A DNA stretch of 64,000 bases from JALUZX01 sp964561605 (GTDB taxonomy: Bacteria > Planctomycetota > UBA1135 > JALUZX01): the NCBI GenBank assembly GCA_964561605.1, contig CAZLQD010000029.1, positions 124,001 through 188,000 on the forward strand, in the 5' to 3' direction. The notes below the pieces were generated by a model. The model saw only the letters and a program-made list of their open reading frames with translations. It had not been told where the DNA came from and made no database searches. The stretch's first letter is position 1; each line of letters begins with the position of its first letter. A program made the position numbers and the translations under genes. Of the stretch, positions 1 through 8,607 are shown piece after piece.

Positions 1-670
1 GGGTCCCCGCAAGGAGGAGCATGCCCGGCAGGGGAGGTGCCTTGACCCTCCGGGGAAGGGAGAGGCGACCCATGCCCAGCTCCTCCAGGCCCCGCTCCAC
101 CTCGCCCGCCAGGGGGGGTAGGGGGCCGCTCCTCTCGTCCAGGCCTTTCGCCCTGAGGGAGGCCGTACCCGCCAGGGCGGCGGCGGCCAACCTCTCCAGG
201 CTCCTTCCCGCCGGCCTTCCCCCCAGATGGAGGCGCCTTTCCAAGGGGGTGCCTCTGTAGTGGTAACCCCAGAAGAGGAAAAAGGGATGGACCAGGAGGG
301 AAAGGACCAGGAGGAGCCGGAAGAGGGCCGTCGCGGCGCGAAGGAGGAAGCCCGGCCGGAAGGCCGAGAAGACCAGGCCCAGGAAGCGGAAGAGGAAGAA
401 GAGGATCCCCGCCAGGAGGAGGAAGCCCGAGAGGGACCACTCCAACCCGTCGCAGGTTCCCCCCAGGAGAGAGAGGATTCGGGGATAGAGGACCCGGTGG
501 TAGGGGCCGTCCACGAAGGAGGAGGGCAGGTGGGAAGCGGCCCAGAGGTGGGCGGGGCCGAGGATCAGGAGGACCCAGGCCAAGGGATGGAGGAGGGGAT
601 GCCTCCGGCGGCGCCCGGTCCTTCCCATGGGGAGTTTCCGGGCCGGTCGGGTTGGGGTTGGACCGTTCAT
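1..670 (-). CDS. DUF3810 family membrane protein, C-terminal part cut by window edge
   Basis: The frame is open from an ATG at 670-668 to the left edge, giving 223 codons without a stop. It encodes a basic N-terminus, a first hydrophobic segment near residues 30-45, then the family-like stretch YHRVLYPRILSLL. Two further membrane helices follow around 78-95 and 108-130. Next come the phrase FFLFWGYHYRGTPL and a soluble region ending in VKAPPLPGM. This matches the start of DUF3810 proteins, which continue into a zinc-peptidase-like HExxH domain that would lie outside the window, so the family call rests on the N-terminal half only. A second in-frame ATG at 628 is an alternative start. The gene is divergent from the DUF4388 gene at 802. 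Substrate and role are unknown. Confidence 0.72.
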   Translation of the reverse strand, partial: MNGPTPTRPARKLPMGRTGRRRRHPLLHPLAWVLLILGPAHLWAASHLPSSFVDGPYHRVLYPRILSLLGGTCDGLEWSLSGFLLLAGILFFLFRFLGLVFSAFRPGFLLRAATALFRLLLVLSLLVHPFFLFWGYHYRGTPLERRLHLGGRPAGRSLERLAAAALAGTASLRAKGLDERSGPLPPLAGEVERGLEELGMGRLSLPRRVKAPPLPGMLLLAGT

Positions 671-801
671 GGGAAGGAAGATCCTAGCGTCCCGGTCTTC
701 TTTCTTCCTCCCCCTCAAGGCCCGGGCGGGGAGGGGCCGATCCATCAGGTTGGAAACGGCCTGCCCCGGCGTGGTGGGGCGGTTGCAGCGATTCGATCCG
801 C

Positions 802-2151
802 ATGAACGACGAGGAAAACATCCAGCAGGGGGGGGCGCCCACCCTGGCCGAGGACCTGACCCACCTGATCCTGGAGACGGTGGAGAAGATCCTGGACGGC
901 AGGGAAAGGGAGGCCGACGAGGACTACGCGGCCCTCATGGACCGGGTCCAGGACCTCTTTCTGCGCAAGTCCGACTTGAAGGCCCTGAAGTCCGAGACCC
1001 TGAGCCTGCTGGAGGAGCTCTTCCGCTCCCGTTTCCGGAGGGGCTTCAAGGCCGTGGTGCGCCGGGACGGAGCCGACCCCTCCAACCTGGTGAGCTACCT
1101 GATGGGCACGGTCTTCACGGCCAGCGCCCTGGGGGAGCTTGCCCTGAGCCTGGACCGGATCCTGCTGGAACAGAGCGCCCCCCAGGAGTTCAACTTCGCC
1201 GGGAAGGGCGACTTCATCGCCGTGGAGGAGGTGATGCAGTTGCTCACGGCGGGCCACCACACGGGCGTCTTCGTCGTGGAGAAGCCCGACAACTGCGTGG
1301 AGATGTACTTCAAGGAGGGCCACGTGGCCTTCGTCTCCCCCCACAAGCTCACCCGGAGGGTGATCCGGGGGGAGGGGCTCAAGGAATACCGGGAGATTCC
1401 GGTGGAGATGGCCAGGGAGGCGGAGGAGCGCTTCGTCGAGGAAGGCCTCCCCATCTTCCTCCACTTCCTCGAGAAGGGCTTCTTCGAAGAGGACGAATTC
1501 CTGAGCTTCCTCCGGGACCAGGGAGGGGAGCTGATCTACGAGTTCATCCGGGAGTCCTCGGAGTGCAGCTACCGCTGGATCTCCATGCAGGACCTCCCCG
1601 AGTTCGCGGAGAGGTTCGATATCCGCCTGGACGTCATGCCCATTCTGCTGGAGGCCCACAAGCAGATGGACGATTGGCGGCTCATCAAGCGGATCATCCC
1701 CGACATGGATACGCCCATCGAGCCCGCGCCGGACCGGTTCTCCGTCCTGGCCGAGATGGCCCTGGACGCCAGCCAGATCAAGCTCCTGGCCATGATCAAC
1801 GGGGAGAACACCGTGAGGACCATGGCCGAGGACGGGGGGATCCCTCCCTTCGAGGTGGCCTCCATGCTGGCGGAGTTCGCCAAGCTGGGGATCATCGTGC
1901 CCCCAGGAGGCCCCGAGTCCCTCCTGGACCAGCCCCAGTCCGTCCAGGAATCGGTGGAGTGGGCCCTGGCAGCCCTGGACGCCAACGAGGACCTGGACGC
2001 CCTCTCCAATTCGCTGGACCAGGTCTTCGACAAGATCTCTCCGGGAGAGGGCGGGGAACAGGGTGAGACCGGGGAGGATCCCCAGTTCACCCTGAAGTTC
2101 ATGCGGGCCGCCAGGAAGAAGAAGACCCGGGGCAGGAGCCGGCGGCGCTAG
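802..2151 (+). CDS. DUF4388 (PatA-like N-terminal) domain protein
   Basis: A soluble, acidic 449-aa protein. Residues 1-125 are helical and charged. Residues about 130-200 carry the DUF4388 signature: a short beta unit around FNFAGKGDFIAVEEVM, then GHHTGVFVVE and the phrase MYFKEGHVAFVSP. A C-terminal helical part (about 290-400) resembles the winged-helix-like tail in other DUF4388 proteins, and the end is strongly basic (KKKTRGRSRRR). DUF4388 proteins are commonly tied to two-component or gliding regulation in Myxococcota, cyanobacteria and Planctomycetota, but no biochemical activity is established. The ATG start is preceded only by a weak purine run. Its 3' end overlaps the convergent bioY gene by 4 bp. 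Confidence 0.75.
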   Translation: MNDEENIQQGGAPTLAEDLTHLILETVEKILDGREREADEDYAALMDRVQDLFLRKSDLKALKSETLSLLEELFRSRFRRGFKAVVRRDGADPSNLVSYLMGTVFTASALGELALSLDRILLEQSAPQEFNFAGKGDFIAVEEVMQLLTAGHHTGVFVVEKPDNCVEMYFKEGHVAFVSPHKLTRRVIRGEGLKEYREIPVEMAREAEERFVEEGLPIFLHFLEKGFFEEDEFLSFLRDQGGELIYEFIRESSECSYRWISMQDLPEFAERFDIRLDVMPILLEAHKQMDDWRLIKRIIPDMDTPIEPAPDRFSVLAEMALDASQIKLLAMINGENTVRTMAEDGGIPPFEVASMLAEFAKLGIIVPPGGPESLLDQPQSVQESVEWALAALDANEDLDALSNSLDQVFDKISPGEGGEQGETGEDPQFTLKFMRAARKKKTRGRSRRR

Positions 2152-2789
2152 GGGATCTCTTCTCCCCTGGAAACCTCCTCCGTCTCACCGTCCTCCGAGG
2201 GGTTCTTCCCGAGGAACTTCCACCCTGCAGGTAGGACCGCTCCGGCCAGGAGGATCTTCACCACGTCTCCGGCGAGGAAGGGGTAGAGCCCCAAGAGGGG
2301 GGCCCGGGAGGGGCCGACGAAGGCGGCCAGCCAGGGAAGACCGAAGAGGTAGAGAACCACGTTCCCCGCCGCCATGGCGGGAAGGGCCGTCTTCCAGGAG
2401 CGGTCCCAGCCCCGCTCGGCCAGGAAGCCCGCCGTCCAGGCCGCCGCGGGGAAACCTGCCAGGTAGCCGCCCGTGGGGCCCAGGATCCAGGCGGGGCCGG
2501 CACCGCCGCCGGCGAAGACCGGCGCTCCCGCCAGGCCCGAGGCCAGGTAGAGGAGCATGGCGGCGAAGGCCCGGCGGCTTCCCAGCAGGGCCCCGGCCAG
2601 GAGGACCCCCAGGGTCTGGCCCGTGATGGGGACGGGGGAGAAGGGAAGGCGGATCTCCAGGCGGGCCAGGAGGGCCACGGCCAGGGCACCTCCCAGGACC
2701 AGGGAGACCTCCCGGGCGAAGTTCCTCTCCCGGGGAGAAGAAAAAAGGACGGCGTCGGCCAGAACGGCCTTCTTCGTTCGGATCGTCAT
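2148..2789 (-). CDS. bioY: BioY biotin transporter, substrate-binding S component
   Basis: A 213-aa protein with about six hydrophobic helices. It carries the BioY hallmarks: the segment around RLPFSPVPITGQTLGVLLAG, then the glycine-rich LGPTGGYLAGF loop and a late membrane pair ending at LYPFLAGDVVKILLAG. BioY binds biotin in the membrane, alone or with an ECF energizing module, and no EcfAAT genes are nearby. Biotin is the cofactor of the AccB/AccC pair encoded at 13.97-15.8 kb, so uptake and use lie within 12 kb of each other. The gene overlaps the 3' end of the convergent DUF4388 gene. No BirA-like operator was visible in the 176 bp upstream. Confidence 0.92.
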   Translation of the reverse strand: MTIRTKKAVLADAVLFSSPRERNFAREVSLVLGGALAVALLARLEIRLPFSPVPITGQTLGVLLAGALLGSRRAFAAMLLYLASGLAGAPVFAGGGAGPAWILGPTGGYLAGFPAAAWTAGFLAERGWDRSWKTALPAMAAGNVVLYLFGLPWLAAFVGPSRAPLLGLYPFLAGDVVKILLAGAVLPAGWKFLGKNPSEDGETEEVSRGEEIP

Positions 2790-2965
2790 GTGTTTCGCCC
2801 CTGTCGGATCTTTTTCCCGTCCTGGGTTTCTCTCCGTTTCCCCGCCTCCCCGAAGGACTTTCTACCAGGAGGAAGGCCCGGGGTCACCCTTCTCCTCGTC
2901 CTGGTGGCCCCGGGAGGCCCAGGCTAGAATCCTTCCAACCCCAGGGTGGACAGGAAGCGAAGGTC

Positions 2966-4123
2966 ATGGCGAAGAAACTCCAGCGGAAGATCTCGGTCCA
3001 ATCCAGGGCGAAGAGCCCGGGAGGCCCCGCCGGGCCGGGGGGGCGTCTTTCCGGGATCCGCCTTCCCGGGGGACGGAAGGTCCCCATGGGGAAACTCTCC
3101 GAGTTCACCGTGCAACTGGCCACCCTCCTCGACGCCGGGATCCCCATCGTCCGGGCCTTGCGGATCCTGGAGGGCCAGATGCCCCCCGGGCCCTTCAAGG
3201 AGGTCCTCCAGCAGGTGACCCGGGACGTGGAGAGCGGAAGTGCTCTCTCGGAGGCCATGGAGAAGCACCCCAAGGTCTTCGACACCCTCTACACCAACAT
3301 GGTCCGGGCGGGTGAGCTCGGCGGCGTCCAGGACGTGATCCTCCTCAGGTTGGCCGAATTCATGGGCCGGATCCAGGAGATTCGCTCAAGGGTAAAAGGC
3401 GCCCTCTTCTACCCCGTCGTGGTCCTGGGCCTGGCCTTCGCCGTGATCACGGTGCTCCTGGTCTTCGTGATCCCCACTTTCGCCAAGATCTTCGCCCGGG
3501 AGCGGATCGACCTCCCCTGGATCACCCAGACCATGATGAACCTGAGCGAGGCCGTCCAGAAGTGGGGTTGGGTCGTGCTCCTCGGGGCGGTTCTCCTCTA
3601 CCTGCTCCACCGGGTCCTTCTGGCCAAGTCGGCGGGATACCGCCTGGGAAGGGACCGGCTCCTCCTCAGGATCCCCATCCTGGGGGACATGCAGCGCAAG
3701 TCCCTCCTGGCCCGGTTCGCCAGGACCTTCGGCACCTTGATCCAGTCGGGCGTCCCCCACCTGGAGGCCCTGGAGATCGTGAAGGCCTCCCTGGGGAACC
3801 GGGAGGTCCAGAGGGCCGTGGAGGCCATCCGCTCCTCCATCCGGGAAGGGGAGGGCCTGGCCCGGCCCATGCAGGAGAGCCCCGTCTTCGACGACATCGT
3901 GGTGAACATGGTGGACGTTGGGGAGGAGACGGGCGAACTCGACAGGATGCTCCTCAAGATCGCCGAGCGCTACGAGAAGGAGGTGGACCAGAAGATCTTC
4001 GTGATCTTCAAGGTGATCGAGCCCGTGATCATCGTCTTCCTTGCCGTCGTGGTGGGTCTCATCATGGCCTCCCTGCTCCTGCCCATGGTGGAACTGGTCC
4101 AGCGCCTGGGAAGGGGGGTCTGA
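2966..4123 (+). CDS. Type II secretion / type IV pilus inner-membrane platform protein (GspF/PilC family)
   Basis: A 385-aa protein with two T2SSF domains separated and followed by membrane helices near residues 147-172, 201-220 and 354-376. The first domain starts at about 40 (FTVQLATLLDAGIPIVRAL) and the second at about 245 (FARTFGTLIQSGVPHLEAL). Both end in the conserved ExxGEL/GELDRML-type helix, seen at RAGELGG and EETGELDRML. GspF/PilC organizes the assembly platform for pseudopili or pili. The residues before 35 are a basic linker shorter than the usual PilC N-terminus. No GspE ATPase, prepilin or secretin gene is adjacent, so it is an orphan here. It is followed after 32 bp by a sensor kinase. 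Confidence 0.9.
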   Translation: MAKKLQRKISVQSRAKSPGGPAGPGGRLSGIRLPGGRKVPMGKLSEFTVQLATLLDAGIPIVRALRILEGQMPPGPFKEVLQQVTRDVESGSALSEAMEKHPKVFDTLYTNMVRAGELGGVQDVILLRLAEFMGRIQEIRSRVKGALFYPVVVLGLAFAVITVLLVFVIPTFAKIFARERIDLPWITQTMMNLSEAVQKWGWVVLLGAVLLYLLHRVLLAKSAGYRLGRDRLLLRIPILGDMQRKSLLARFARTFGTLIQSGVPHLEALEIVKASLGNREVQRAVEAIRSSIREGEGLARPMQESPVFDDIVVNMVDVGEETGELDRMLLKIAERYEKEVDQKIFVIFKVIEPVIIVFLAVVVGLIMASLLLPMVELVQRLGRGV

Positions 4124-4155
4124 TCCTGCCTCCGGGCGGCGGAAAGGGACGGAAC

Positions 4156-5655
4156 TTGTCGCTCCGGATGAGGGTCCTGCTCACCATCCTGGCGGTGAAC
4201 CTGGCCGCCGCCGGGGCCCTGGTCCTGGTCTTCCTCCGGGAAGAGAAGAACATCTACGACCTTCAGGTGGCCAACTGGCGCAAGAACATCCAGGTGGTCA
4301 TGGCCAAGCTGAACGCCGGGATCGGGGCGGCCCACCTGACGGTGCCGAAGATCCTGGGCTGGCCCCAGTGGAAGCGTCATTTCCGGGATGCCGTGATCGT
4401 CAACAAGGCCTTCACCTTCCTCGGCCCCCACCAGATCTACCTGAATCCCCTGGGGGCCCTGCACAGGCCCCCCGATTTCGACAGGGAAGCCGTGGAGGCG
4501 GGGCTCAGGGAGGCCATCGCAACGGGAGGCGTGGTGGAGGTGGGGCGGGGAAGGTGCGAGGTGCTCCTCTCCCCCGAGAAGGCCGTCCCCATCGGCGCCG
4601 TCTACTACGTTCCCAAGCTTCCGCCCATCCGCCACAGGGAGATCGCCGGCCCCCTGGCCGTCCTTGGAGGGGCCACGCTCTTCCTGATCCTGGTCCTCTA
4701 CCTCGCTCTCTCCCGTTACCTCGTGGGGCCTTTGGAGACCCTGGCCGAGAGAGCCCGGCGCCTCGCCGCCGGCGACGACAGGACACCCCTCCGGGTCAAG
4801 GGGGGGTCGGCCGAGGTGGAGACTCTCGCCGAGGTCTTCAGCAATACCATCGAGCGGGTGCGTTCCTTCCGGGAGGAACTGGAGCGGGAAGTGGCCAAGG
4901 CCATCCAGGAGGTCCAGAAGAAGGAGCGCCAACTCCTCCTCTCTTCCAGGCTGGCCGCCATGGGGTCTCTCGCCGCCGGGATCGCCCACGAGATCAACAA
5001 CCCCCTTGGGGGGATCGTGAACGCCCTGAGGAGGGTGAAGGAGAAGTGCCCCTCCGATCCCGAGGTCCTGGAGTACCTGGAGCTGATCGAGGAGGGCCTG
5101 GAGCGGATCGCCGCAACGGTCCGCCGGGTCCTGGAGTTCGCCCCCAGGAAGGTCGAGCCCTCGGTCTTCTCCCTCCTGGAGGCTGCGGCCAAGGCGGCGG
5201 CCTTCGTGGAGCACCGGGCCGGGAAGCTGGGGGTGGATCTGGTCGTGACCGGCGAGGATTGCCTGGTCCGGGGGGACTTCGGCGAACTCCAGCAGGTCTT
5301 CCTGAACCTTCTCGTGAACGGCCTGGACGCCCTGGAGGAGAGAATCCGGACGGAAGGAAGGGGTTTCGGGCCCAGGCTCGCCGTGAAGGTGGAGAGGGTT
5401 TCTTCCGCCGGAGAGGAGGCGGCGGTCCGGGCCGTGGTGGAGGACGACGGCCCGGGCATGGATCCCGCCCTGGCGGACCGGGTCTTCGACCCCTTCTTCT
5501 CCACCAAGGATGTCGGAAAGGGGACGGGCATGGGCCTGGCCATCGCCTTCGCCATCGTCCGCAACCACGGGGGCACCTTGGAGATGGATACTTCCCCCGG
5601 GAGAGGCTGCCGGGTGATCCTCACCATGCCGGCCGCGCAGGGAGAGGAGGCCTGA
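4156..5655 (+). CDS. Membrane sensor histidine kinase (HAMP-HisKA-HATPase_c)
   Basis: A TTG start at 4156 is chosen because AAAGGGACGG ends 3 nt upstream; an in-frame ATG at 4168 has no such site. The product is about 499 aa. It has a membrane helix at 6-25, an extracytoplasmic sensor segment to about 165, a second helix at 166-188 and a HAMP linker. The HisKA motif GIAHEINNPL has the phospho-acceptor His at about 278. The ATP-binding N box lies near 386 (NLLVNGLDAL), G1 is EDDGPGMD, the F box is DPFFSTKD and G2 is GTGMGLA. All catalytic boxes are intact, of the NtrB/AtoS type. No response regulator is adjacent, so its partner must be elsewhere. It provides an internal contrast to the degenerate kinase-like protein at 38.6 kb. 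Confidence 0.92.
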   Translation: MSLRMRVLLTILAVNLAAAGALVLVFLREEKNIYDLQVANWRKNIQVVMAKLNAGIGAAHLTVPKILGWPQWKRHFRDAVIVNKAFTFLGPHQIYLNPLGALHRPPDFDREAVEAGLREAIATGGVVEVGRGRCEVLLSPEKAVPIGAVYYVPKLPPIRHREIAGPLAVLGGATLFLILVLYLALSRYLVGPLETLAERARRLAAGDDRTPLRVKGGSAEVETLAEVFSNTIERVRSFREELEREVAKAIQEVQKKERQLLLSSRLAAMGSLAAGIAHEINNPLGGIVNALRRVKEKCPSDPEVLEYLELIEEGLERIAATVRRVLEFAPRKVEPSVFSLLEAAAKAAAFVEHRAGKLGVDLVVTGEDCLVRGDFGELQQVFLNLLVNGLDALEERIRTEGRGFGPRLAVKVERVSSAGEEAAVRAVVEDDGPGMDPALADRVFDPFFSTKDVGKGTGMGLAIAFAIVRNHGGTLEMDTSPGRGCRVILTMPAAQGEEA

Positions 5656-5656
5656 C

Positions 5657-6934
5657 TTGGAGTTCCAGCTCGGTGCGATGCTCTTCCTCCTCCTCCTTTC
5701 GGGGTTCTTCTCGGGGAGCGAGACGGCCTTCTTCAGTCTCCCGCCCGAGCTTGAGGAGAGCTTCCCGGGGAGCAGGAATCCCTTGGACCGGATCATCGGG
5801 AGGCTCCTGGAGGATCCGGGCTCCCTCCTTTCCACGATCCTCCTGGGCAACCTGGCGGTGAACGTCCTCTATTTCAGTCTTGCCGCCTCCACATTGGAAC
5901 ACCTGGAGGGATTCTGGGAGAAGGCGGGCCTCACCCTGGGGGCCCTTCTCTTGCTCCTGGTCCTGGGCGAGATCGTCCCCAAGACCCTTGCCATGGGGAT
6001 GCCCCTCAGGGCGGCCCGGGTCGTGGCCCCTCCCCTCTCCTTCTTCCACCTGGTCTTCGGGCCGCCGAGGAAGTTCCTCGCCGCCGTGGCGGGGTGGTTC
6101 CTGGGGGACCTGGCCCGGGAGGGGGAAGAGGAGCGGCGCCTCACTCCTCCCGAGGTGGCGAAGGTGATCCACGGGAAGGCGGGCCGTTTCGGCCTCGACT
6201 CCAGGACGGCCGCCCTCCTCCGGGAGGTCGTGGAGCTGGGGGAACTCAAGGTCCGGGAGGTCATGATCCCCAGGGTGGATCTGCCCGCCTTCGACCTGGA
6301 CGAGGGGATCGAGGGAATCAAGACCTTCATGATGGAGAAGGCCCTTCCTTGGGCGGTGGTCTTCCGGGGGGACCTGGACCGGGCTCTTGGTATGGTTACG
6401 GCCAGGAGGATCTTCCTGGAGGACGACGGGGCCCCCCTCATCGACAGGATCCGAAAGCTGCCGGCGGTTCCCGAGGTGGCAAGGCTCGAGGCGGCCCTGG
6501 AGGTGTTCCGCAAGGGAGGGGTGGACTTCGCCTTCGCCGTGGACGAATACGGGGGTCTCGCCGGGCTTCTCTCTGCGGAGCACCTGGCCGAGGCCATCGT
6601 GGGGGAGCTGAGCGAAGAATACGAAAAGCCCGGCGACGAGATCCGGCAGGTAGGAAAGGACTGCTGGCACATCGAGGGGACCCTCTCCGCCCGGGAGTGG
6701 GCCGAGCGCTTCCTCCCCGACGGTGAGATCCCCGCCAAGGTGGAGACCGTGGGCGGACTGACCGCCTGGCTTTTGGGGAGGATCCCCGCCGAGGGGGACC
6801 GGGCCCGCTTCGGCCCCTACCTCTTCGAGGTGCTCAAGGTCCGGAAGAAACGGGTGGTCCTCCTGGAGATGACCCGCCTGGAAGAAGAGGGCGGGGGGAA
6901 AGGCGGGCCCGGGCCCGGGGAGGAGGAACGATGA
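5657..6934 (+). CDS. CNNM/CorC-type transporter (DUF21 + CBS pair + CorC_HlyC)
   Basis: A 425-aa protein starting at TTG, 1 bp after the preceding stop. An N-terminal DUF21 membrane region (helices near 5-25, 63-85 and 92-118) contains SGFFSGSETAFFSL, the conserved ion-site-like motif of CNNM/CorC proteins. CBS-like sequence follows from about 195 (VREVMIPRVDLPAF) to about 320. A CorC_HlyC domain is at the C-terminus (about 330-415). The family exports Mg2+ or Co2+, or affects resistance to them. It overlaps by 4 bp with a second DUF21 gene, which suggests co-translation and possibly a heterodimer. Confidence 0.88.
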   Translation: MEFQLGAMLFLLLLSGFFSGSETAFFSLPPELEESFPGSRNPLDRIIGRLLEDPGSLLSTILLGNLAVNVLYFSLAASTLEHLEGFWEKAGLTLGALLLLLVLGEIVPKTLAMGMPLRAARVVAPPLSFFHLVFGPPRKFLAAVAGWFLGDLAREGEEERRLTPPEVAKVIHGKAGRFGLDSRTAALLREVVELGELKVREVMIPRVDLPAFDLDEGIEGIKTFMMEKALPWAVVFRGDLDRALGMVTARRIFLEDDGAPLIDRIRKLPAVPEVARLEAALEVFRKGGVDFAFAVDEYGGLAGLLSAEHLAEAIVGELSEEYEKPGDEIRQVGKDCWHIEGTLSAREWAERFLPDGEIPAKVETVGGLTAWLLGRIPAEGDRARFGPYLFEVLKVRKKRVVLLEMTRLEEEGGGKGGPGPGEEER

Positions 6935-7929
6935 CCTTCCTCCTCTTCCTCGGGCTTTTCACGGCCGTACTCCTTTCCGGGTATTTTTCCGGGATGGAGA
7001 CGGGCTACTACTCCCTGAACAAGCTCCGCCTCGAATTGCGGGCCGAGGAAAACGACCCGGCGGCCCGCCGGCTCCTCCAGCACCTGGCCCGGCCGGCCTG
7101 GCTCATGGCGGTGGTCCTCCTGGGAACCAACCTGTCGGTGGACCTGGCCACCCACCTGGGGGAGGCCTTCCTCGAGAGGATCCTTCCCGCCGGGGCGGGG
7201 GAGGGACGGGGGTGGGTCTTTCTCTTCAACACGCTCTTCCTGACGCCCCTGCTCTTCCTTTTCGGGGAAGTGATTCCCAAAGTCCTCTTCAGGGCCAAGG
7301 CGGAGAGCCTCACCTACAAGCTCTCCTACGGGATCTCCCTGGCGGGGGTTCTCTTCTCTCCCCTCACCCTGGTCCTGGCCCTTCCGGCCCGGGTGGCCAT
7401 CCGCCTGGCCCGGGGCGCGGGGGGCGTCCTCTCTCCCCTTGCGGGGAAGGAGGGCCTGAAGGTCCTCCTGGGAGGAAAGGGTGGGAAGGGAGTCCTTTCC
7501 CGGGTCCAGTCCGAGCTGGCGGGGAGGCTCGTGGAACTCCACCGGGTGGAGGTGAAGGACGTCCTGGTGCCCATGGACAAGGTGGCCATGGCGGAGCTCT
7601 CTTGGAAGAAGGAGGAGTTCCTTGCCTGGGCGAGGGAGAGGCCCTTTTCCCGCTTCCCCGTCCGGGGGGGCGGCGGGGAAGGGAGCCTGGAGGGTTACGT
7701 CTACCTCCTGGACGTGCTCTACGATCCCAGGCCGGGAGCCCCCATCCGGGCCCACCTGCGGAGGTTGGAGGAACTCCCGGCGGAGATGGCCGTGGACCGG
7801 GCTCTCCTGCTCCTCCAGCGGAAGGGTTCCAGGATCGCCCTGGTCCGGGGAGGGGGGGGGAGGGCCCTGGGGATCGTGACGGTCCAGGACCTCTGGGAGG
7901 AGATCGTCGGGGAGTGGAAGCGGTTTTGA
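6931..7929 (+). CDS. Second CNNM/DUF21 transporter-like protein, shortened C-terminus
   Basis: A 332-aa protein whose ATG overlaps the previous stop (ATGA). The DUF21 core is clear: SGYFSGMETGYYSL near residue 12, then helices at about 50-65, 90-118 and 126-145 with a FGEVIPKVLFRAK loop. A CBS-like region follows from about 205 (VEVKDVLVPMDKVAM) to the end, which closes on GIVTVQDLWEEIVGE. The C-terminal CorC_HlyC domain of its neighbour is absent. It is probably the partner subunit of the upstream protein. A DUF21-CBS protein without the last domain is common, so truncation is not implied. Confidence 0.85.
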   Translation: MTFLLFLGLFTAVLLSGYFSGMETGYYSLNKLRLELRAEENDPAARRLLQHLARPAWLMAVVLLGTNLSVDLATHLGEAFLERILPAGAGEGRGWVFLFNTLFLTPLLFLFGEVIPKVLFRAKAESLTYKLSYGISLAGVLFSPLTLVLALPARVAIRLARGAGGVLSPLAGKEGLKVLLGGKGGKGVLSRVQSELAGRLVELHRVEVKDVLVPMDKVAMAELSWKKEEFLAWARERPFSRFPVRGGGGEGSLEGYVYLLDVLYDPRPGAPIRAHLRRLEELPAEMAVDRALLLLQRKGSRIALVRGGGGRALGIVTVQDLWEEIVGEWKRF

Positions 7930-7950
7930 TCCTCCCCGGGGGGGACCCCC

Positions 7951-7980
7951 TTCCCGAAAGTCCCTCTTTCCCTATATGAT
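7951..7980 (+). promoter_or_regulatory. Possible sigma-70-type promoter
   Basis: A TATGAT hexamer (7975-7980) in a small AT-rich pocket matches five of six positions of a -10 box. TTCCCG lies 18 bp upstream as a poor -35. A start site would fall roughly 50 nt before the ATG at 8038. The -10 is the only persuasive part. Confidence 0.25.
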
Positions 7981-8037
7981 CCTCTTTTCCTCGCCCGCCC
8001 CGGGGTGGCGTGAGAGGGGAAGGGTGCGTGTTCGACG

Positions 8038-8544
8038 ATGGACAAAGACCGAGCCAAAAACCTGGTGATCATGGTCCTGGCCGGGACCACTCTCTTCCTG
8101 GCGGGGCTCCAGTTCAACGTGATGGAATCCCAGGGGGTGCCCGGGAGGAGGCTTCCGGTGAAGCCCGCCCCCAAGACTCCCCCTCCCCCCAAGACCCAGG
8201 TCCTCCCCACTTCATCCACCCGGTTTTCCTCGGGGGCGGCCAACGGGGACATGATCGCCGTCACGGGAGACTACGGCGTGGGCACCTCGGTGCTGTACGT
8301 GATCGATACAAAGGCCAAGGTCCTCTCGGTCTACGAGGCCCGGGGCGGGGCGAAGAGTTCCCGCCGAGTGGTCTGGGTTGGGGCACGAAAGATCGACCTT
8401 GACCTGCAAACTGAGTCCTACAACGATGATTCCGAGGTGTCCTACAAGGAATTACGGGCTATCTTTCAGAAGAAAGGCCTTCTCCCCGGCCGGTCCGGAA
8501 GGACCTCGGGATGGAAAGGCTCCCGGGGGCCGGGAGGCGACTGA
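8038..8544 (+). CDS. Small single-pass membrane protein, function unknown
   Basis: 168 aa. Residues 8-26 form a membrane helix (LVIMVLAGTTLFLAGL), followed by a proline-rich linker (PAPKTPPPPKTQ). A small globular part at about 60-120 has alternating beta-like stretches (VLYVIDTKAKVLSVYEARGG, then KIDLDL). The C-terminus is Gly/Ser/Arg-rich and probably disordered. I do not recognize the family. The beta segment, in which a quantity is reported as an identifier-like string, resembles small envelope proteins seen beside OmpA-type genes in Planctomycetota, but that is an impression only. It is the first gene of a likely four-gene envelope operon, 63 bp before the HTH-TM gene. Confidence 0.6.
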   Translation: MDKDRAKNLVIMVLAGTTLFLAGLQFNVMESQGVPGRRLPVKPAPKTPPPPKTQVLPTSSTRFSSGAANGDMIAVTGDYGVGTSVLYVIDTKAKVLSVYEARGGAKSSRRVVWVGARKIDLDLQTESYNDDSEVSYKELRAIFQKKGLLPGRSGRTSGWKGSRGPGGD

Positions 8545-8607
8545 GCCGGTGCCCGACTCCGGCGGAAGGAAGCAGAAACGAGCGAGATCTACCCTCAGGA
8601 GGTAACC

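Noticed and set aside
21..805. Plus-strand open frames at the left edge
   Set aside because: They are Arg/Gly/Glu-rich low-complexity and run opposite the DUF3810 gene, whose membrane helices and family phrases are recognizable.
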